A stretch of 64,000 bases of DNA from JAMLHH01 sp964653095 (GTDB taxonomy: Bacteria > Bacteroidota > Bacteroidia > Chitinophagales > JADIYW01). The notes under the pieces were generated by a model. That model was not told where the DNA came from. It saw only the letters and a list, made by a program, of their open reading frames with translations, and did no database searches. Numbering within the stretch: position 1 is the first letter of the stretch; every line of letters starts with the position of its first letter. The position numbers were made by a program, and so were the translations under genes. The stretch is from NCBI GenBank assembly GCA_964653095.1, contig CAZZEH010000005.1, positions 55,240 to 119,239 on the forward strand, in the 5' to 3' direction. Below are positions 1 to 9,313 of the stretch, in pieces.

Positions 1-2839
1 TGACATAATCCCATTCCGGCAACTCTTTCAGGCTGACAGAAGTTTTGTTGTAAAACAAAGAATCCCCGGTACTTTCAAAATCCTGGAAATAAGGAAAGGC
101 TGCTACAACAGGTTCTTTTTGATAAATCCAATGAATTAATGTGTCGTTATTATTGTTGGCATCATCCAGGCTTTCAAGCCAAACTCTGACTTCATATTCT
201 CCGGGCTGAAAAAAATCAAACGCTTCGTTTGTTACCACATTTAAAATCTGATTGGCTGATACTTTCCCAATTTCTTTTTCATATATCTGCCCCTGATTAA
301 TCTGGTAAAACAGACTCACCTCCTCCACCGGTTGTTTGCCGTAATTAATCAGTTGGATGGTCAAATTTTCGGAGTCTGTCAGGGCATAGTCTGTATTCAC
401 TGCGCCCGCAGCAGGTAATACAGATGCTATTCCCACATCTTTCAAATCAAAAGCGCACCTTTTATTATTAAGAGCTTTTAGTTTGACTGCATTTGCCCGA
501 ATTCCAAAAAAATCATCCTCTATAGCCTGTACAGAAAAATAATATTCCATTCCTTCTTTTGTATTGGCAAAAATGTAATTAGTATCACTTATTTCTGCCA
601 ATATTTCCCAACTATTATCGCGATTGAGTTGTAACACTCGATATGAAATATCTTCTGCTGCTTTATTCCATTTCAACACAATATGATTATCACATACCGT
701 TCCGGTAACTTTCAAAAAGGGGCTGATATTAAATTTATCTGAAACACTTAAAACTTCTCCTTCTTCTGTCAACACTCTCAATCTCGCTTCTGCATGGTGT
801 CCTGACGGTGTGTCCCATTTATACAAATTGGTATTGGCCGCCTGCTTGCCTATTTCTGTCCAGTCATCTCCATCATTTAAAGAATACTGTAAACGGAGCG
901 AATCATTTTGATATTCCGTACGCCATCTCAAAAAATTTGTTTCTCCGGCATCCAGTGTGTGGTTTTCCAACGGGTAATTCCATGAAAGCTTTTCCCGAGT
1001 ACTCCAGTATGCCACAGAAAAATCCTGAGTATCCTCTATTACCCGATAACCTTTTATTTTAATAGTGTACTCCCCGGCAACCGGAGCTTTAATCACCACC
1101 TGCTCCGAATTATTCAGGCTGTCTCTACCTTCCACAGCATTCTGTCCGGGCTGTTTTGCATTAAGAATCAGAGGCTGATAGGTACGTCCGTCAGAATCCT
1201 GCACTGTCAAATCCAAATCATTGACTAATACATTATCGTAAGGTAAGAATGCCGGCAGATCATTCCAGGTCAGAAAGATTTTAAATTCTTCTGTCCCTTC
1301 CTCCACATTAACAGTAAAATTGACTTCTTCTCCGTCTGATACTGTACTTTCAAAAAACTGTCCGTTTTGAATAGATTTTACAGCTTGTAAAGCGTCTGCT
1401 TTGCCATAGCCGTATTCATAATCCGGTCCCGGGTTGCCCAAATCCTGTGCGGTATTACACAGTACCGCTTTTATTGTGGTGTTAAGTGGCATCTCACCAT
1501 GATTTTGGGAATAGGCCTGTTGCATCAGACCGGCGATACCCGAAACCGTCGGTGCAGCAAAAGATGTTCCCCAGCCCCCTCCGTATGCATCGTTCGGCGA
1601 TGGTAAAATTATTCCGTAATTGGGACTGAAATTACCTGCCCCCTTCGCCACTACATCCGGTCTGAGCCGTCCGTCATTAGTCGGACCTTTGGAACTTCCG
1701 GGATAGGGTGTTTCATCATCCTGCAGATTTCCCACCACAATAATATTTTTACCATACTGAAACCCGCCCACGATGGTCTGATAATCCCATGCACACGCCA
1801 CGGCAGAGTTCCCGGCTGCAAATACATTCACGACTTTTGGTTCATCCAATGCCAACTGGTCAATCTGAGCGCTTGCCGTAGAATATCCGTAATCTACAAA
1901 ACATCTGAATGCACTCCCCAAATTATAGGAGTGATTGCTGACATACACCTGATAATCGTTTTTGGCTGCAATGACTTTATCCAAAATTTCCCCAAAGAAA
2001 TCATACGAATACACCTGAGATTTTGGCGCAGCACCTACTGACCGTTGTCTCAATACTCCTTTGGAAGCAATCGCTCCGGCTACAAAAGTAGAATGCTGTG
2101 AAGCTCCTGCACCGTAAAAGTTTTTTTCGGCATTTACTATCTGTCCTTCCAAATCCTTATGAAACCCTGCTATCCCATAATCCCAAACTCCGATATTTAT
2201 TCCTTCTCCTTTTATCCCTAAACCCTCAGGAATACTCAGATGTACTTTGTCATAGTTTGAAATTCCGCCTGATTCGGTTAATAAAGGAGTTCTGCTGTCC
2301 AAGGCCGGTTCCACAAATGAAATTTTATCACTTTTTAGAAGTTTATCTATCTGTCTTTTATTCGCTTGTACTGTGCAAAATCTGTTTTGTTTGTCAATGG
2401 AAATTATTTCTACAAGTTCATCCCGAAGTATTGTTTCTAATTCCGAAATATCGGTCAGTGTATGGATATAAAACTTTAAATTCTCATTAGCCTCAAATTT
2501 TTTCTGCAATGCATAATCACTCAATAGGAATGTACTGATTTTGGATTGTGTCTGCTGCTTGCCGATTTTCACATTCGGAAACTTAGATAAGATATTTTGA
2601 GCTTCTATTTCTTTCCATTTCATAGAGGCCCAATTACCGCCCAGATAGTTAAACTTTTTTATTTTTTTAATATCCTGATTGTCTGGAAACTTTAGTAAAA
2701 AGACTTCTTCGCTGTCAAAATTCTTTTTCCCGTCTATAGAAAAGGAGTCCCATTCCTCAATATGAATTTTATTTTGTGCCTGCACATTTAATAATGACAG
2801 CCCCATCATATATAATGCTAACCAAACAGCTGCTCTCAT
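1..2839 (-). CDS. Subtilisin-like (S8) secreted serine protease with C-terminal beta-sandwich modules, 3' end outside window
   Basis: The frame opens with ATG at 2839 and has no stop before the window edge, so about 946 residues are visible and the C-terminus is missing. A signal peptide covers about residues 1-20, ending near VQAQ. Residues 20-200 look like an I9-type propeptide. The S8 domain follows with Asp220 (WDYG), His249 (QHSTFVAG) and Ser426 (GTSFAAP), a complete triad, plus an AAGNS oxyanion segment. The rest reads as fibronectin III-like and CARDB-like beta modules, usual in Bacteroidota T9SS proteases, so a T9SS sorting domain probably lies beyond the edge (inference). The catalytic His is followed by Ser-Thr where Gly-Thr is common. 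It is likely a cell-surface or exported protease; the substrate is unknown. Confidence 0.9.
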   Translation of the reverse strand, partial: MRAAVWLALYMMGLSLLNVQAQNKIHIEEWDSFSIDGKKNFDSEEVFLLKFPDNQDIKKIKKFNYLGGNWASMKWKEIEAQNILSKFPNVKIGKQQTQSKISTFLLSDYALQKKFEANENLKFYIHTLTDISELETILRDELVEIISIDKQNRFCTVQANKRQIDKLLKSDKISFVEPALDSRTPLLTESGGISNYDKVHLSIPEGLGIKGEGINIGVWDYGIAGFHKDLEGQIVNAEKNFYGAGASQHSTFVAGAIASKGVLRQRSVGAAPKSQVYSYDFFGEILDKVIAAKNDYQVYVSNHSYNLGSAFRCFVDYGYSTASAQIDQLALDEPKVVNVFAAGNSAVACAWDYQTIVGGFQYGKNIIVVGNLQDDETPYPGSSKGPTNDGRLRPDVVAKGAGNFSPNYGIILPSPNDAYGGGWGTSFAAPTVSGIAGLMQQAYSQNHGEMPLNTTIKAVLCNTAQDLGNPGPDYEYGYGKADALQAVKSIQNGQFFESTVSDGEEVNFTVNVEEGTEEFKIFLTWNDLPAFLPYDNVLVNDLDLTVQDSDGRTYQPLILNAKQPGQNAVEGRDSLNNSEQVVIKAPVAGEYTIKIKGYRVIEDTQDFSVAYWSTREKLSWNYPLENHTLDAGETNFLRWRTEYQNDSLRLQYSLNDGDDWTEIGKQAANTNLYKWDTPSGHHAEARLRVLTEEGEVLSVSDKFNISPFLKVTGTVCDNHIVLKWNKAAEDISYRVLQLNRDNSWEILAEISDTNYIFANTKEGMEYYFSVQAIEDDFFGIRANAVKLKALNNKRCAFDLKDVGIASVLPAAGAVNTDYALTDSENLTIQLINYGKQPVEEVSLFYQINQGQIYEKEIGKVSANQILNVVTNEAFDFFQPGEYEVRVWLESLDDANNNNDTLIHWIYQKEPVVAAFPYFQDFESTGDSLFYNKTSVSLKELPEWDYV

Positions 2840-3205
2840 ATTTTATCTTTTAAACGAATTTGCGATTGATGCTGTGAGAATGGTTATACAGTACCGCCTT
2901 CAGAAGGTACTCCAAAACTTCCAATCCGGCACAAAACACAATCCCCATCAAACTCCACTAATTTAAAATTAATTAAATTTCTCACTATTGTGGGAATACA
3001 GTTTATTTTATCTGTTCCTTATATTGTTTGTGACCACGGCATAATACCAAAATAAGGTTTCGCTTTATCGGTTTATTTTGAATTTCAAATTGAAATTGCT
3101 TCCCTTTTTAAGCTCGGGTCATAAAAAATTATTGGTTCTTTACTCAATTAGAAAACACAGAATACTGTATCGCAAAATTTATATTGTTTATTTTCAACCA
3201 GCATT
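2840..3205. other. Divergent intergenic region holding repeat copy 1
   Basis: This 366-base AT-rich stretch separates the protease and the DUF218 gene, which are transcribed away from each other. Both promoters should lie here, but I see no clean TAnnTTTG/TTG pair. It contains one copy of the 74-bp dispersed repeat (3019-3092). No credible small ORF is seen. Confidence 0.6.
3019..3092 (+). repeat. Dispersed 74-bp intergenic repeat, copy 1
   Basis: Matches 59969-60042 in the same orientation at 72 of 74 positions; the differences are G/A at 3032 and T/C at 3072. It contains short inverted arms CAAAATAA and TTATTTTG around a core TTTCGCTTTATCGG. No ORF. It resembles a small non-coding interspersed element of REP or MITE type; the family is not recognised. 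Confidence 0.85.
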
Positions 3206-3847
3206 ATGAAAAAAGCATCTCAGCACAAGTTTCTTAAAAATAAAGTTGTACAATCTATTCTCGTTTTCCTGATAGTTGTTCTTCTTTTATTCCTGATGAG
3301 AACTCCCATTTTACGGGGAGTTTACAACTTTTTGGATGTGAGTCAGTATCCCGACATGAAATTTGAATATGGCATTGTGTTGGGCGGTGAACCCTTAGAT
3401 CGCTCTACTGCAGCAGCTGAGTTGTACAAAGACAATAAGCTTGAAAAAATCATTTGTACCGGCGCTCACATACCGCCGGAGTTTGCCGCGATAGGTCTTA
3501 GCTATACTGAAGCTCAGGCATCTCAACAAAGATTAATAAGCCTTGGGATACCTGAAGAAGATATTATTCTGTTGGAAGAAGCCACCTCCACAAAAGAAGA
3601 AGTGGATGCCATTAACCAACTTTTCAAAGACCAAGACAGACATAGTCTGCTGATTATTACTACTCAATCGCATACCCGCCGGGCTTTGAGAATATTCAGA
3701 AAATATACTGACGACTGGGAAGAAATTATGGCTTACGGAACTAATCCGAGCAGATATGATTCAGACTACTGGTGGAAAAATGAATTTGGTATTCTCGCGG
3801 TCTTTCAGGAATATCTAAAGACTGTTTTCTATTGGATTACGTACTGA
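3206..3847 (+). CDS. DUF218 (SanA/YdcF/ElyC-like) membrane-anchored protein
   Basis: A 213-residue protein with one N-terminal membrane segment (about 18-33) after a basic stretch. A DUF218 domain follows, with the opening GIVLGG near residue 57, the central CTGAH and the late ITTQSHTRRA motif. Family members act in envelope biogenesis and barrier function (SanA, ElyC), but the reaction is not established. The stop codon at 3845-3847 abuts the stop of the convergent carbonic anhydrase gene with no spacer, so no separate terminator fits between them. Family assignment is firm; the cellular role is inferred. Confidence 0.85.
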   Translation: MKKASQHKFLKNKVVQSILVFLIVVLLLFLMRTPILRGVYNFLDVSQYPDMKFEYGIVLGGEPLDRSTAAAELYKDNKLEKIICTGAHIPPEFAAIGLSYTEAQASQQRLISLGIPEEDIILLEEATSTKEEVDAINQLFKDQDRHSLLIITTQSHTRRALRIFRKYTDDWEEIMAYGTNPSRYDSDYWWKNEFGILAVFQEYLKTVFYWITY

Positions 3848-4501
3848 TTACCGATCCGATGTAAATTGCTTTGTCACATTTTTAATTTCTCCGCACATCC
3901 AGGTATCTTCAAAAAATTCGGTGTGTCCGTCTTCCACATAATAGAGTCCGCCAATAATCGCCACATCACCATCCTGTATCATTTCTTTTAAAATTACGCT
4001 TTGCTCTACTACAGTTTCTACCCCCCGATAGACATTTATTTTAGAAACCTTATTGACAAAATCAATGTTTTCTGATGTTCTGTTTTCAGTGACTGTGGTT
4101 TCATAATTTACCGCAGGATAGATTTTACTTAAAAGTGTGGTCAGATTACCCATTTCTACGCCATCACAAGCCCCACTTACCGCGCCGCATCTGGTATGCC
4201 CCAATATGACAATCAATCTTGACCCGGCAATCTTACAGCAAAACTCTAAACTCCCAAGAATATGCTGAGAAATTACATTCCCCGCCATCCGCACACTAAA
4301 GAGGTCGCCAATACCGGTATCGAAAATAAGTTCGGCAGGGCTTCGGCTGTCAATACAGCTTACTATTGCCGCATAAGGTTTTTGTCTGTCCCTTGTTTCA
4401 CTTACCTGCTTCAGCAAATCTCTGTTCTGTTTTTGGTTCTTTACAAATCTTAAATTTCCGTCTATTAAAGTTTGCAGAGCTGATTCAGGGCTGACTGACA
4501 T
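3848..4501 (-). CDS. Beta-class carbonic anhydrase
   Basis: A 217-residue cytoplasmic zinc enzyme interconverting CO2 and bicarbonate. The zinc ligands and catalytic dyad are visible: Cys49, Asp51 and Arg53 in SCIDSR, then His102 and Cys105 in GHTRCGAV. Length is normal for the family. There is no signal peptide. It stands alone, transcribed toward the DUF218 gene with adjoining stop codons. It probably supplies bicarbonate for carboxylation reactions such as fatty acid synthesis (inference from the enzyme class). A second, unrelated gamma-type carbonic anhydrase homologue lies at 8691-9203. Confidence 0.93.
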   Translation of the reverse strand: MSVSPESALQTLIDGNLRFVKNQKQNRDLLKQVSETRDRQKPYAAIVSCIDSRSPAELIFDTGIGDLFSVRMAGNVISQHILGSLEFCCKIAGSRLIVILGHTRCGAVSGACDGVEMGNLTTLLSKIYPAVNYETTVTENRTSENIDFVNKVSKINVYRGVETVVEQSVILKEMIQDGDVAIIGGLYYVEDGHTEFFEDTWMCGEIKNVTKQFTSDR

Positions 4502-4602
4502 AATATGCTGTTGAGTTTGTTGTTTTCAAATGTCGGAAAACTTCCCAACAATCATGGTTAAAACGGTTAATTTTTCCTCCGATTTGTTTTGCAGACGACA
4601 AT

Positions 4603-6696
4603 TTAGTATTGTCCGAGAAATCTTCTCAGGAACCACTCTAAGGATAAAAGTACAATCGCAATCCACAGCAATATCTTAAAATCTATCAGCGAACGGGTAT
4701 CAGAAATTTCTTTAAAAATTGGCCTTATTCGTTCATCCTCACGAATGATTTCTGACAGCTTTTCTATTTCAGTGAAATGCACCATAGAACTCTGGTGACG
4801 AAGTGCAAGTGTATTCATCAGACCGTAATCTGCTCTGCTCTGGCTTATTTCCAAATCAAATTTTTGGACTGCAAATTTACTTTCCGCTTTTAATTTCTTT
4901 TGATTTAATTCGGTTTCGCCAAGTATCTGATATGTACCTGCCGGAAGTTTGCCCACATTATACGTATATGCATGAAGTGTTTTGTCCATCAAAAATTCCT
5001 GATGAAATCCCTCCTCATTTTTTAGTATAACCTTCACCTCAGAAGGATTCACCATTTGAACACTCTCGCTGTACAAAGCCGCTTCTATAGAGATGTTTTC
5101 CGATTCGTTGTAGATTGTCTTTCCCGAACGAATTCTAAAGGGACGATGGTCCGAACGGTTAGCCACAAACTGCACGAGTCTTTCCACCCATTCATAACTC
5201 CTGTTTTTTTGCTCAAAAATTGAATATTCCTGCATGGCCCATCTCCAAATTCCTTCTCCCATCAGCACCGCAGTTTTTTTCTGTATATCCTCTCCGGTGA
5301 CCAGCAAAGGCATGAATGTTTTTACTTTTCCAAGCTGCTGAGACCAACATATTTCTGCATTCGGAGCTGTCTGATACTGTCCGTAGGGCGATACTAAGGG
5401 CGGGGTCTGATCCAACCAGTTTAGGGCATTTTCCGAAACAAAAAACTTCTGGTAAGTCGGATGAAAATTAGCTCTGACATCGTTTGGTGTATGCTGCACA
5501 TTCGTAATCTGTACCAGATTTTGCAATTGATTAAAAACAGGCCAGTCCACCTGAGAAGACGCAATCCACCAGACCGATTCGCTGTTTTTGAGTGCTGATT
5601 TAAGCAGAGTCTGAGAAGCGCGATTCTTTGCGGAAGGCAGCCCGTGCAGTATCAGTAAATCCAATCCCGATTCAGACTGATACTCCTCTATTTGAGAAAT
5701 ATTGACTTCGATATTTTGGGACTGTTCCAGTGCATCCCGAATAAATTTGACATCCGGGTGTGGTGCATCATACAGCAGAGTGATTTTTTGTCTCCCGTCA
5801 ATTACCTGAATGTAAAAATCCTGAAAATTATTCTGGTGTGTTTTCTCACTACTTAAATTTGAAACAGATATCCGGTACCGGTGAATGCCTGCCTGTTCGG
5901 CTTTTATTCTAAACTCAGCTGTGGTATTCCATTCCTCCCCCTCTATCTTTTCAGACACTTCCTGAATGAGTTGATTCTGTGCATTTTTTAATTGCACTTT
6001 TACTTGCTGTCCGTTAAAATGTTCGGCTGCTATATCCGCCAGTACCTGTACTTCATCTCCCAAATAGACCAAATCATTATATCTCAGTCTTTGAATCCAG
6101 ATATCTTTTTGAGCAGTGGTGTCACCCAAGGCAATCGTATATAACGGTATGCCCTGAAAAGAGGTATGGTATAACGGATTGATTCCATGATTGTAAATTC
6201 CGTCTGAAGCGAGAATAACCGCCCCAATATGTTCGCCTATATTTCTTTGCTCAGCCTGATAAAGTGCTTTTTCTATATCGGTCCCTGTCTGACTGAAAGG
6301 TTTGTCCGGGTGAACAGAGTCCGCTATTCCGGTGCCAAAATGATAAGAAACCACCTTAAACTGACGGGATAAATCTTCTTCTAACTTCTGCATGTTTTGC
6401 TGATAGACTTCTATCTCCTGTGGCTTCATACCTTCTTTAATAGAAGCCGTTTCATCTTTCAATATCAGTATTACCGGATTGATTTTTTTGTTGGACACGT
6501 AGCGTATCAGCGGGTTAATCAACAGAAGTCCAAAAATCGTGAGAGCAGTCCACCTTAACGCTGAAAGAATAACTATCCAAGCCTTATGCACTTCATATTT
6601 GCGTGCAGCTTCCCGATAAAGAAAATAAGTCAGCATTGCAGCCAATACAGCTGTCAGAACTAATGTCCAGGACGGATATGTCCAAATCCATTGCAC
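4603..6696 (-). CDS. Large membrane protein with von Willebrand A-like core
   Basis: About 697 residues. Two membrane segments lie at residues 8-27 and 42-60 and one near the C-terminus (about 672-690), a layout typical of Bacteroidota vWA or BatA-like membrane proteins. Between them is an extracytoplasmic part with a vWA-like Rossmann region (ILKDETASI near 77, AVILASDGIYNHG near 160), followed by beta-rich domains. The MIDAS signature DxSxS is not intact: it reads DETASI. The only start giving the first membrane segment is GTG at 6696; the first in-frame ATG lies inside that segment. It is 20 bases downstream of fabG, so possibly cotranscribed. Function unknown. Confidence 0.75.
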   Translation of the reverse strand: MQWIWTYPSWTLVLTAVLAAMLTYFLYREAARKYEVHKAWIVILSALRWTALTIFGLLLINPLIRYVSNKKINPVILILKDETASIKEGMKPQEIEVYQQNMQKLEEDLSRQFKVVSYHFGTGIADSVHPDKPFSQTGTDIEKALYQAEQRNIGEHIGAVILASDGIYNHGINPLYHTSFQGIPLYTIALGDTTAQKDIWIQRLRYNDLVYLGDEVQVLADIAAEHFNGQQVKVQLKNAQNQLIQEVSEKIEGEEWNTTAEFRIKAEQAGIHRYRISVSNLSSEKTHQNNFQDFYIQVIDGRQKITLLYDAPHPDVKFIRDALEQSQNIEVNISQIEEYQSESGLDLLILHGLPSAKNRASQTLLKSALKNSESVWWIASSQVDWPVFNQLQNLVQITNVQHTPNDVRANFHPTYQKFFVSENALNWLDQTPPLVSPYGQYQTAPNAEICWSQQLGKVKTFMPLLVTGEDIQKKTAVLMGEGIWRWAMQEYSIFEQKNRSYEWVERLVQFVANRSDHRPFRIRSGKTIYNESENISIEAALYSESVQMVNPSEVKVILKNEEGFHQEFLMDKTLHAYTYNVGKLPAGTYQILGETELNQKKLKAESKFAVQKFDLEISQSRADYGLMNTLALRHQSSMVHFTEIEKLSEIIREDERIRPIFKEISDTRSLIDFKILLWIAIVLLSLEWFLRRFLGQY

Positions 6697-6716
6697 GGGT
6701 TGAAACTAATAAAAAA

Positions 6717-7454
6717 TTATCTTTTTATACCTCCGCTGACTTCAATAACCTGTCCCGTGATATAAGATGAAAGGTCAGATGCCAGAAACAGAGCTGTATC
6801 TGCCACATCCTGCGGAAGACCGATTCTTTGAAGACTGATTGTCTCCGTATATTTTGCCCGAATTTCTTCCGGAATTTGCTCGGTCATATCGGTTTGAATC
6901 CAACCGGGGGCAATCACATTACAACGAATATTCTTACTGCCGTATTCCTGGGCAAAGGACTTGGTAAAACCGATAATACCCGCTTTGGAAGCTGCATAAT
7001 TAGTCTGTCCGGGATTGCCGTAAATACCCATCACAGAACTCGTATTTATAATGGAGCCGCCTTTTCTCAGCATATACCTGCATACAGCTTTGGAAAAAAG
7101 AAATACAGATTTCAAATTGGTATGAATCACTTCATCCCATTCTTCCTCTTTCATTCTGAGTAAAATTTGGTCTTTGGTAATACCGGAGTTATTGGCCAAA
7201 ATATCTATTGAACCTAAAAAATCAACGGCTTCTCGGACCGCTCGGGAAACCTCTTCGGAATTGGTCCCGTCACAGGAAATTGCTTTCACTTTATCCTCAC
7301 CAAGTGCTTTCACCAATAATTCAGCTTTCTTTTGGGAAGAGTAATACGTAAATACAACTCTTGCACCCTGCCGTACAAAGGTTCGAACAATCGCCTCCCC
7401 TATTCCTCTGGCACCTCCTGTAATCAGGGCTGTCTTATTTTTTAAAAGAAACAT
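6717..7454 (-). CDS. fabG: 3-oxoacyl-ACP reductase (SDR family)
   Basis: A 245-residue classical short-chain dehydrogenase, reducing beta-ketoacyl-ACP with NADPH in fatty acid elongation. The cofactor motif TGGARGIG is at residues 12-19. The usual NNAG motif reads NNSG (88-91). The catalytic set is Ser140, Tyr153 and Lys157 (YAASK), with the ending VIEVSGG. Starts at ATG 7454. It lies 60 bases downstream of prfA on the same strand. SDR paralogues are common, so the FabG role is assigned by motif fit rather than by a fab operon, which is absent here. Confidence 0.85.
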   Translation of the reverse strand: MFLLKNKTALITGGARGIGEAIVRTFVRQGARVVFTYYSSQKKAELLVKALGEDKVKAISCDGTNSEEVSRAVREAVDFLGSIDILANNSGITKDQILLRMKEEEWDEVIHTNLKSVFLFSKAVCRYMLRKGGSIINTSSVMGIYGNPGQTNYAASKAGIIGFTKSFAQEYGSKNIRCNVIAPGWIQTDMTEQIPEEIRAKYTETISLQRIGLPQDVADTALFLASDLSSYITGQVIEVSGGIKR

Positions 7455-7514
7455 GAGATTACTATTCTCTTTTCGCTGATTAAGATACTGATTATAAGTT
7501 TTAATTCACAGGTA

Positions 7515-8585
7515 TTATATTCCGCCAACCCGAAGCTTCTCGGCATTCTCTTCAAAAGTGAGTTTATCTATAAATTCCTGAATCTCTCCGTTGACCACAT
7601 CATTGAGATTATAGACTGTCAAATTAATTCTGTGATCGGTCACGCGCCCCTGCGGCCAGTTGTATGTTCTGATTTTAGCGGATCGATCTCCGGTAGAAAC
7701 AAGCGTTTTCCTTTCCCGTGCAATTTTATCCTGATATTCGGTTATAGCTTTTTCGTATATTCTGGTTCGAAGTACCTTCAACGCCATTTCGTAGTTTTTG
7801 ATTTGCGAGCGACCATCCTGACATTCTGCTACAATTCCGGTCGGAATGTGAGTCAGACGCACAGCCGATTCTGTTTTATTGACATGCTGCCCACCTGCTC
7901 CACTTGCACGGAAGACATCTTTTCGGATATCGTTATTGTTGATTTCCACATCCACATCCTCTGCTTCGGGCAATACCGCAACTGTCGCAGCAGATGTATG
8001 TACACGTCCCTGTGATTCTGTTTCGGGAACACGTTGTACCCTGTGCACTCCGGACTCATATTTAAGTACTCCATACACTCCATCGCCTTCCACACTCATG
8101 ACCACCTCTTTATACCCACCGGAAGTGCCCGGATTTTCAGAAATAATCTCCGTATGCCACCCTCTGTCTTCGCAATACCTTTTATACATTTTAAGTAAAT
8201 CGCCTGCAAACAGACTGGCTTCGTCTCCGCCTGTTCCGGCACGAATTTCTATTATGGCATTTTTATCGTCTCCGGGATCTTTGGGAATTAAAAGCTGGCG
8301 GATTTCTGTCTCCAAAGGTTCCAACCTCTCCTCTAACTCATCGATTTCATCTTTAGCCAGTTCCACCATATCGAGGTCTGTTTCTGCCTGTAAAAGTTTT
8401 TTATTGAACTCCAGATTGCTCAGAAGTGTTTTGTACTCTTCATAAGCTTTTACAATGGGTTCTAAATCTCTGTATTCTTTCCCGATTTTTTTAAATTTAG
8501 ACAAATCACTCACCACTTCCGGATCGCTGAGCTGCAGTTCCAAATCTTTGTATCGGATTTTGAGTGTTTCTAATTTGTCTAACAT
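7515..8585 (-). CDS. prfA: Peptide chain release factor 1
   Basis: A 356-residue class I release factor recognising UAA and UAG. The catalytic GGQ loop appears as SGAGGQHVNKTES, and the stop-codon-reading PxT motif reads PET within RVPETESQGRVHTSAATVAV. That wording separates RF1 from RF2. Length and domain order match the family (helical domain 1, then the central domains with both motifs). ATG at 8585 is preceded by a good -7 element. Followed on the same strand by fabG. Confidence 0.97.
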   Translation of the reverse strand: MLDKLETLKIRYKDLELQLSDPEVVSDLSKFKKIGKEYRDLEPIVKAYEEYKTLLSNLEFNKKLLQAETDLDMVELAKDEIDELEERLEPLETEIRQLLIPKDPGDDKNAIIEIRAGTGGDEASLFAGDLLKMYKRYCEDRGWHTEIISENPGTSGGYKEVVMSVEGDGVYGVLKYESGVHRVQRVPETESQGRVHTSAATVAVLPEAEDVDVEINNNDIRKDVFRASGAGGQHVNKTESAVRLTHIPTGIVAECQDGRSQIKNYEMALKVLRTRIYEKAITEYQDKIARERKTLVSTGDRSAKIRTYNWPQGRVTDHRINLTVYNLNDVVNGEIQEFIDKLTFEENAEKLRVGGI

Positions 8586-8604
8586 ATTTTATTTTTTCGC
8601 TCTG

Positions 8605-8612
8605 CAAAGTTA
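8605..8612 (-). promoter_or_regulatory. -7 element (TAACTTTG) for prfA
   Basis: On the minus strand the sequence TAACTTTG matches the Bacteroidota -7 consensus TAnnTTTG, 19 bases before the prfA ATG. A TTTG lies upstream but at 24 bases, longer than the usual 19-20, so only the -7 element is called. Confidence 0.55.
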
Positions 8613-8690
8613 CGATTTGAAACTAAAAAATAATTACAAACCGTATAGCCCCTGTATTAAATAATGTTTAGTGCCAATGATACAGCAGGA

Positions 8691-9203
8691 TTATTTGAAC
8701 CAAGATGCATATTTCAGATAGTTCTGAGCAATCCTTTCATTCTGATCTTTAAACACCTCTTCTGAAAGAGTTTTTACTTTTCTCGCCGGTACTCCTGCCC
8801 ATACGGTTCCGCTTTCCACTCTGGTATTTTCCAACACCACTGCTCCGGCAGCAATCAGAGCATTTTTCTCTATATAACAATTATCCATTACGATTGCTCC
8901 CATTCCTATCAGCACATTATCTTCAATCGTACAGCCGTGTACCACAGCCTGATGACCAATGGACACATTATTTCCAATGATTGTTTTAGTTTTTTCAAAC
9001 GTGCAGTGAATCACCGCATTATCCTGAATATTCACCTGATTTCCTATTCTGATAGCATTGACATCTCCGCGAACTACGGCATTAAACCAGACACTGCAGC
9101 CCTCACCCATTATAACATCTCCCACAATAGTGGCATTGGGTGCTATGTAGCAGTTTTCATCCCATTGCGGTGAATGACCTCTACATGATATAATATGTGA
9201 CAT
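8691..9203 (-). CDS. Gamma-carbonic anhydrase-like hexapeptide (LbH) protein, YrdA type
   Basis: About 170 residues forming a left-handed beta-helix: regular hexapeptide repeats from IAPNATIVGDV to GVPARKV, then a C-terminal helix. The gamma-CA signature is present (NIQDNAVIH, NNVSIGHQAVVHGC), including the three histidine ligand positions of the trimer interface. ATG at 9203 is preferred because the protein then opens MSHIISCRGHSPQW like the family; a TTG 24 bases upstream would add eight untypical residues. Homologues often have weak or no carbonic anhydrase activity, so the substrate is left open. Confidence 0.88.
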   Translation of the reverse strand: MSHIISCRGHSPQWDENCYIAPNATIVGDVIMGEGCSVWFNAVVRGDVNAIRIGNQVNIQDNAVIHCTFEKTKTIIGNNVSIGHQAVVHGCTIEDNVLIGMGAIVMDNCYIEKNALIAAGAVVLENTRVESGTVWAGVPARKVKTLSEEVFKDQNERIAQNYLKYASWFK

Positions 9204-9256
9204 GACCTGTAAAATTATTTCGTGCAAATTACAAAAAGTATTGCTTTCTCAAATTC

Positions 9257-9286
9257 TTGTATTTTTATTTAAAATAGATACTTTAG
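9257..9286 (+). promoter_or_regulatory. Probable promoter of the DUF368 gene
   Basis: TTG at 9257-9259, a 19-base spacer and TACTTTAG at 9279-9286, one mismatch from TAnnTTTG, 27 bases before the ATG at 9314. Confidence 0.45.
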
Positions 9287-9313
9287 CAGGGTTTTTAGCA
9301 AAATAAATTCACT

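Noticed and set aside
2098..2490. 130-codon plus-strand open frame inside the S8 protease gene
   Set aside because: Antisense to a gene with a complete catalytic triad; no family resemblance, Leu/Phe/Ser-rich as expected for a shadow frame.
7879..8445. 188-codon plus-strand open frame opposite prfA
   Set aside because: Ser-rich translation that mirrors the prfA coding sequence; prfA is certain and no start signals are seen.
8691..9203. Second catalytically proven carbonic anhydrase
   Set aside because: Family members are often inactive; motif presence alone does not establish activity, so it is called only gamma-CA-like.
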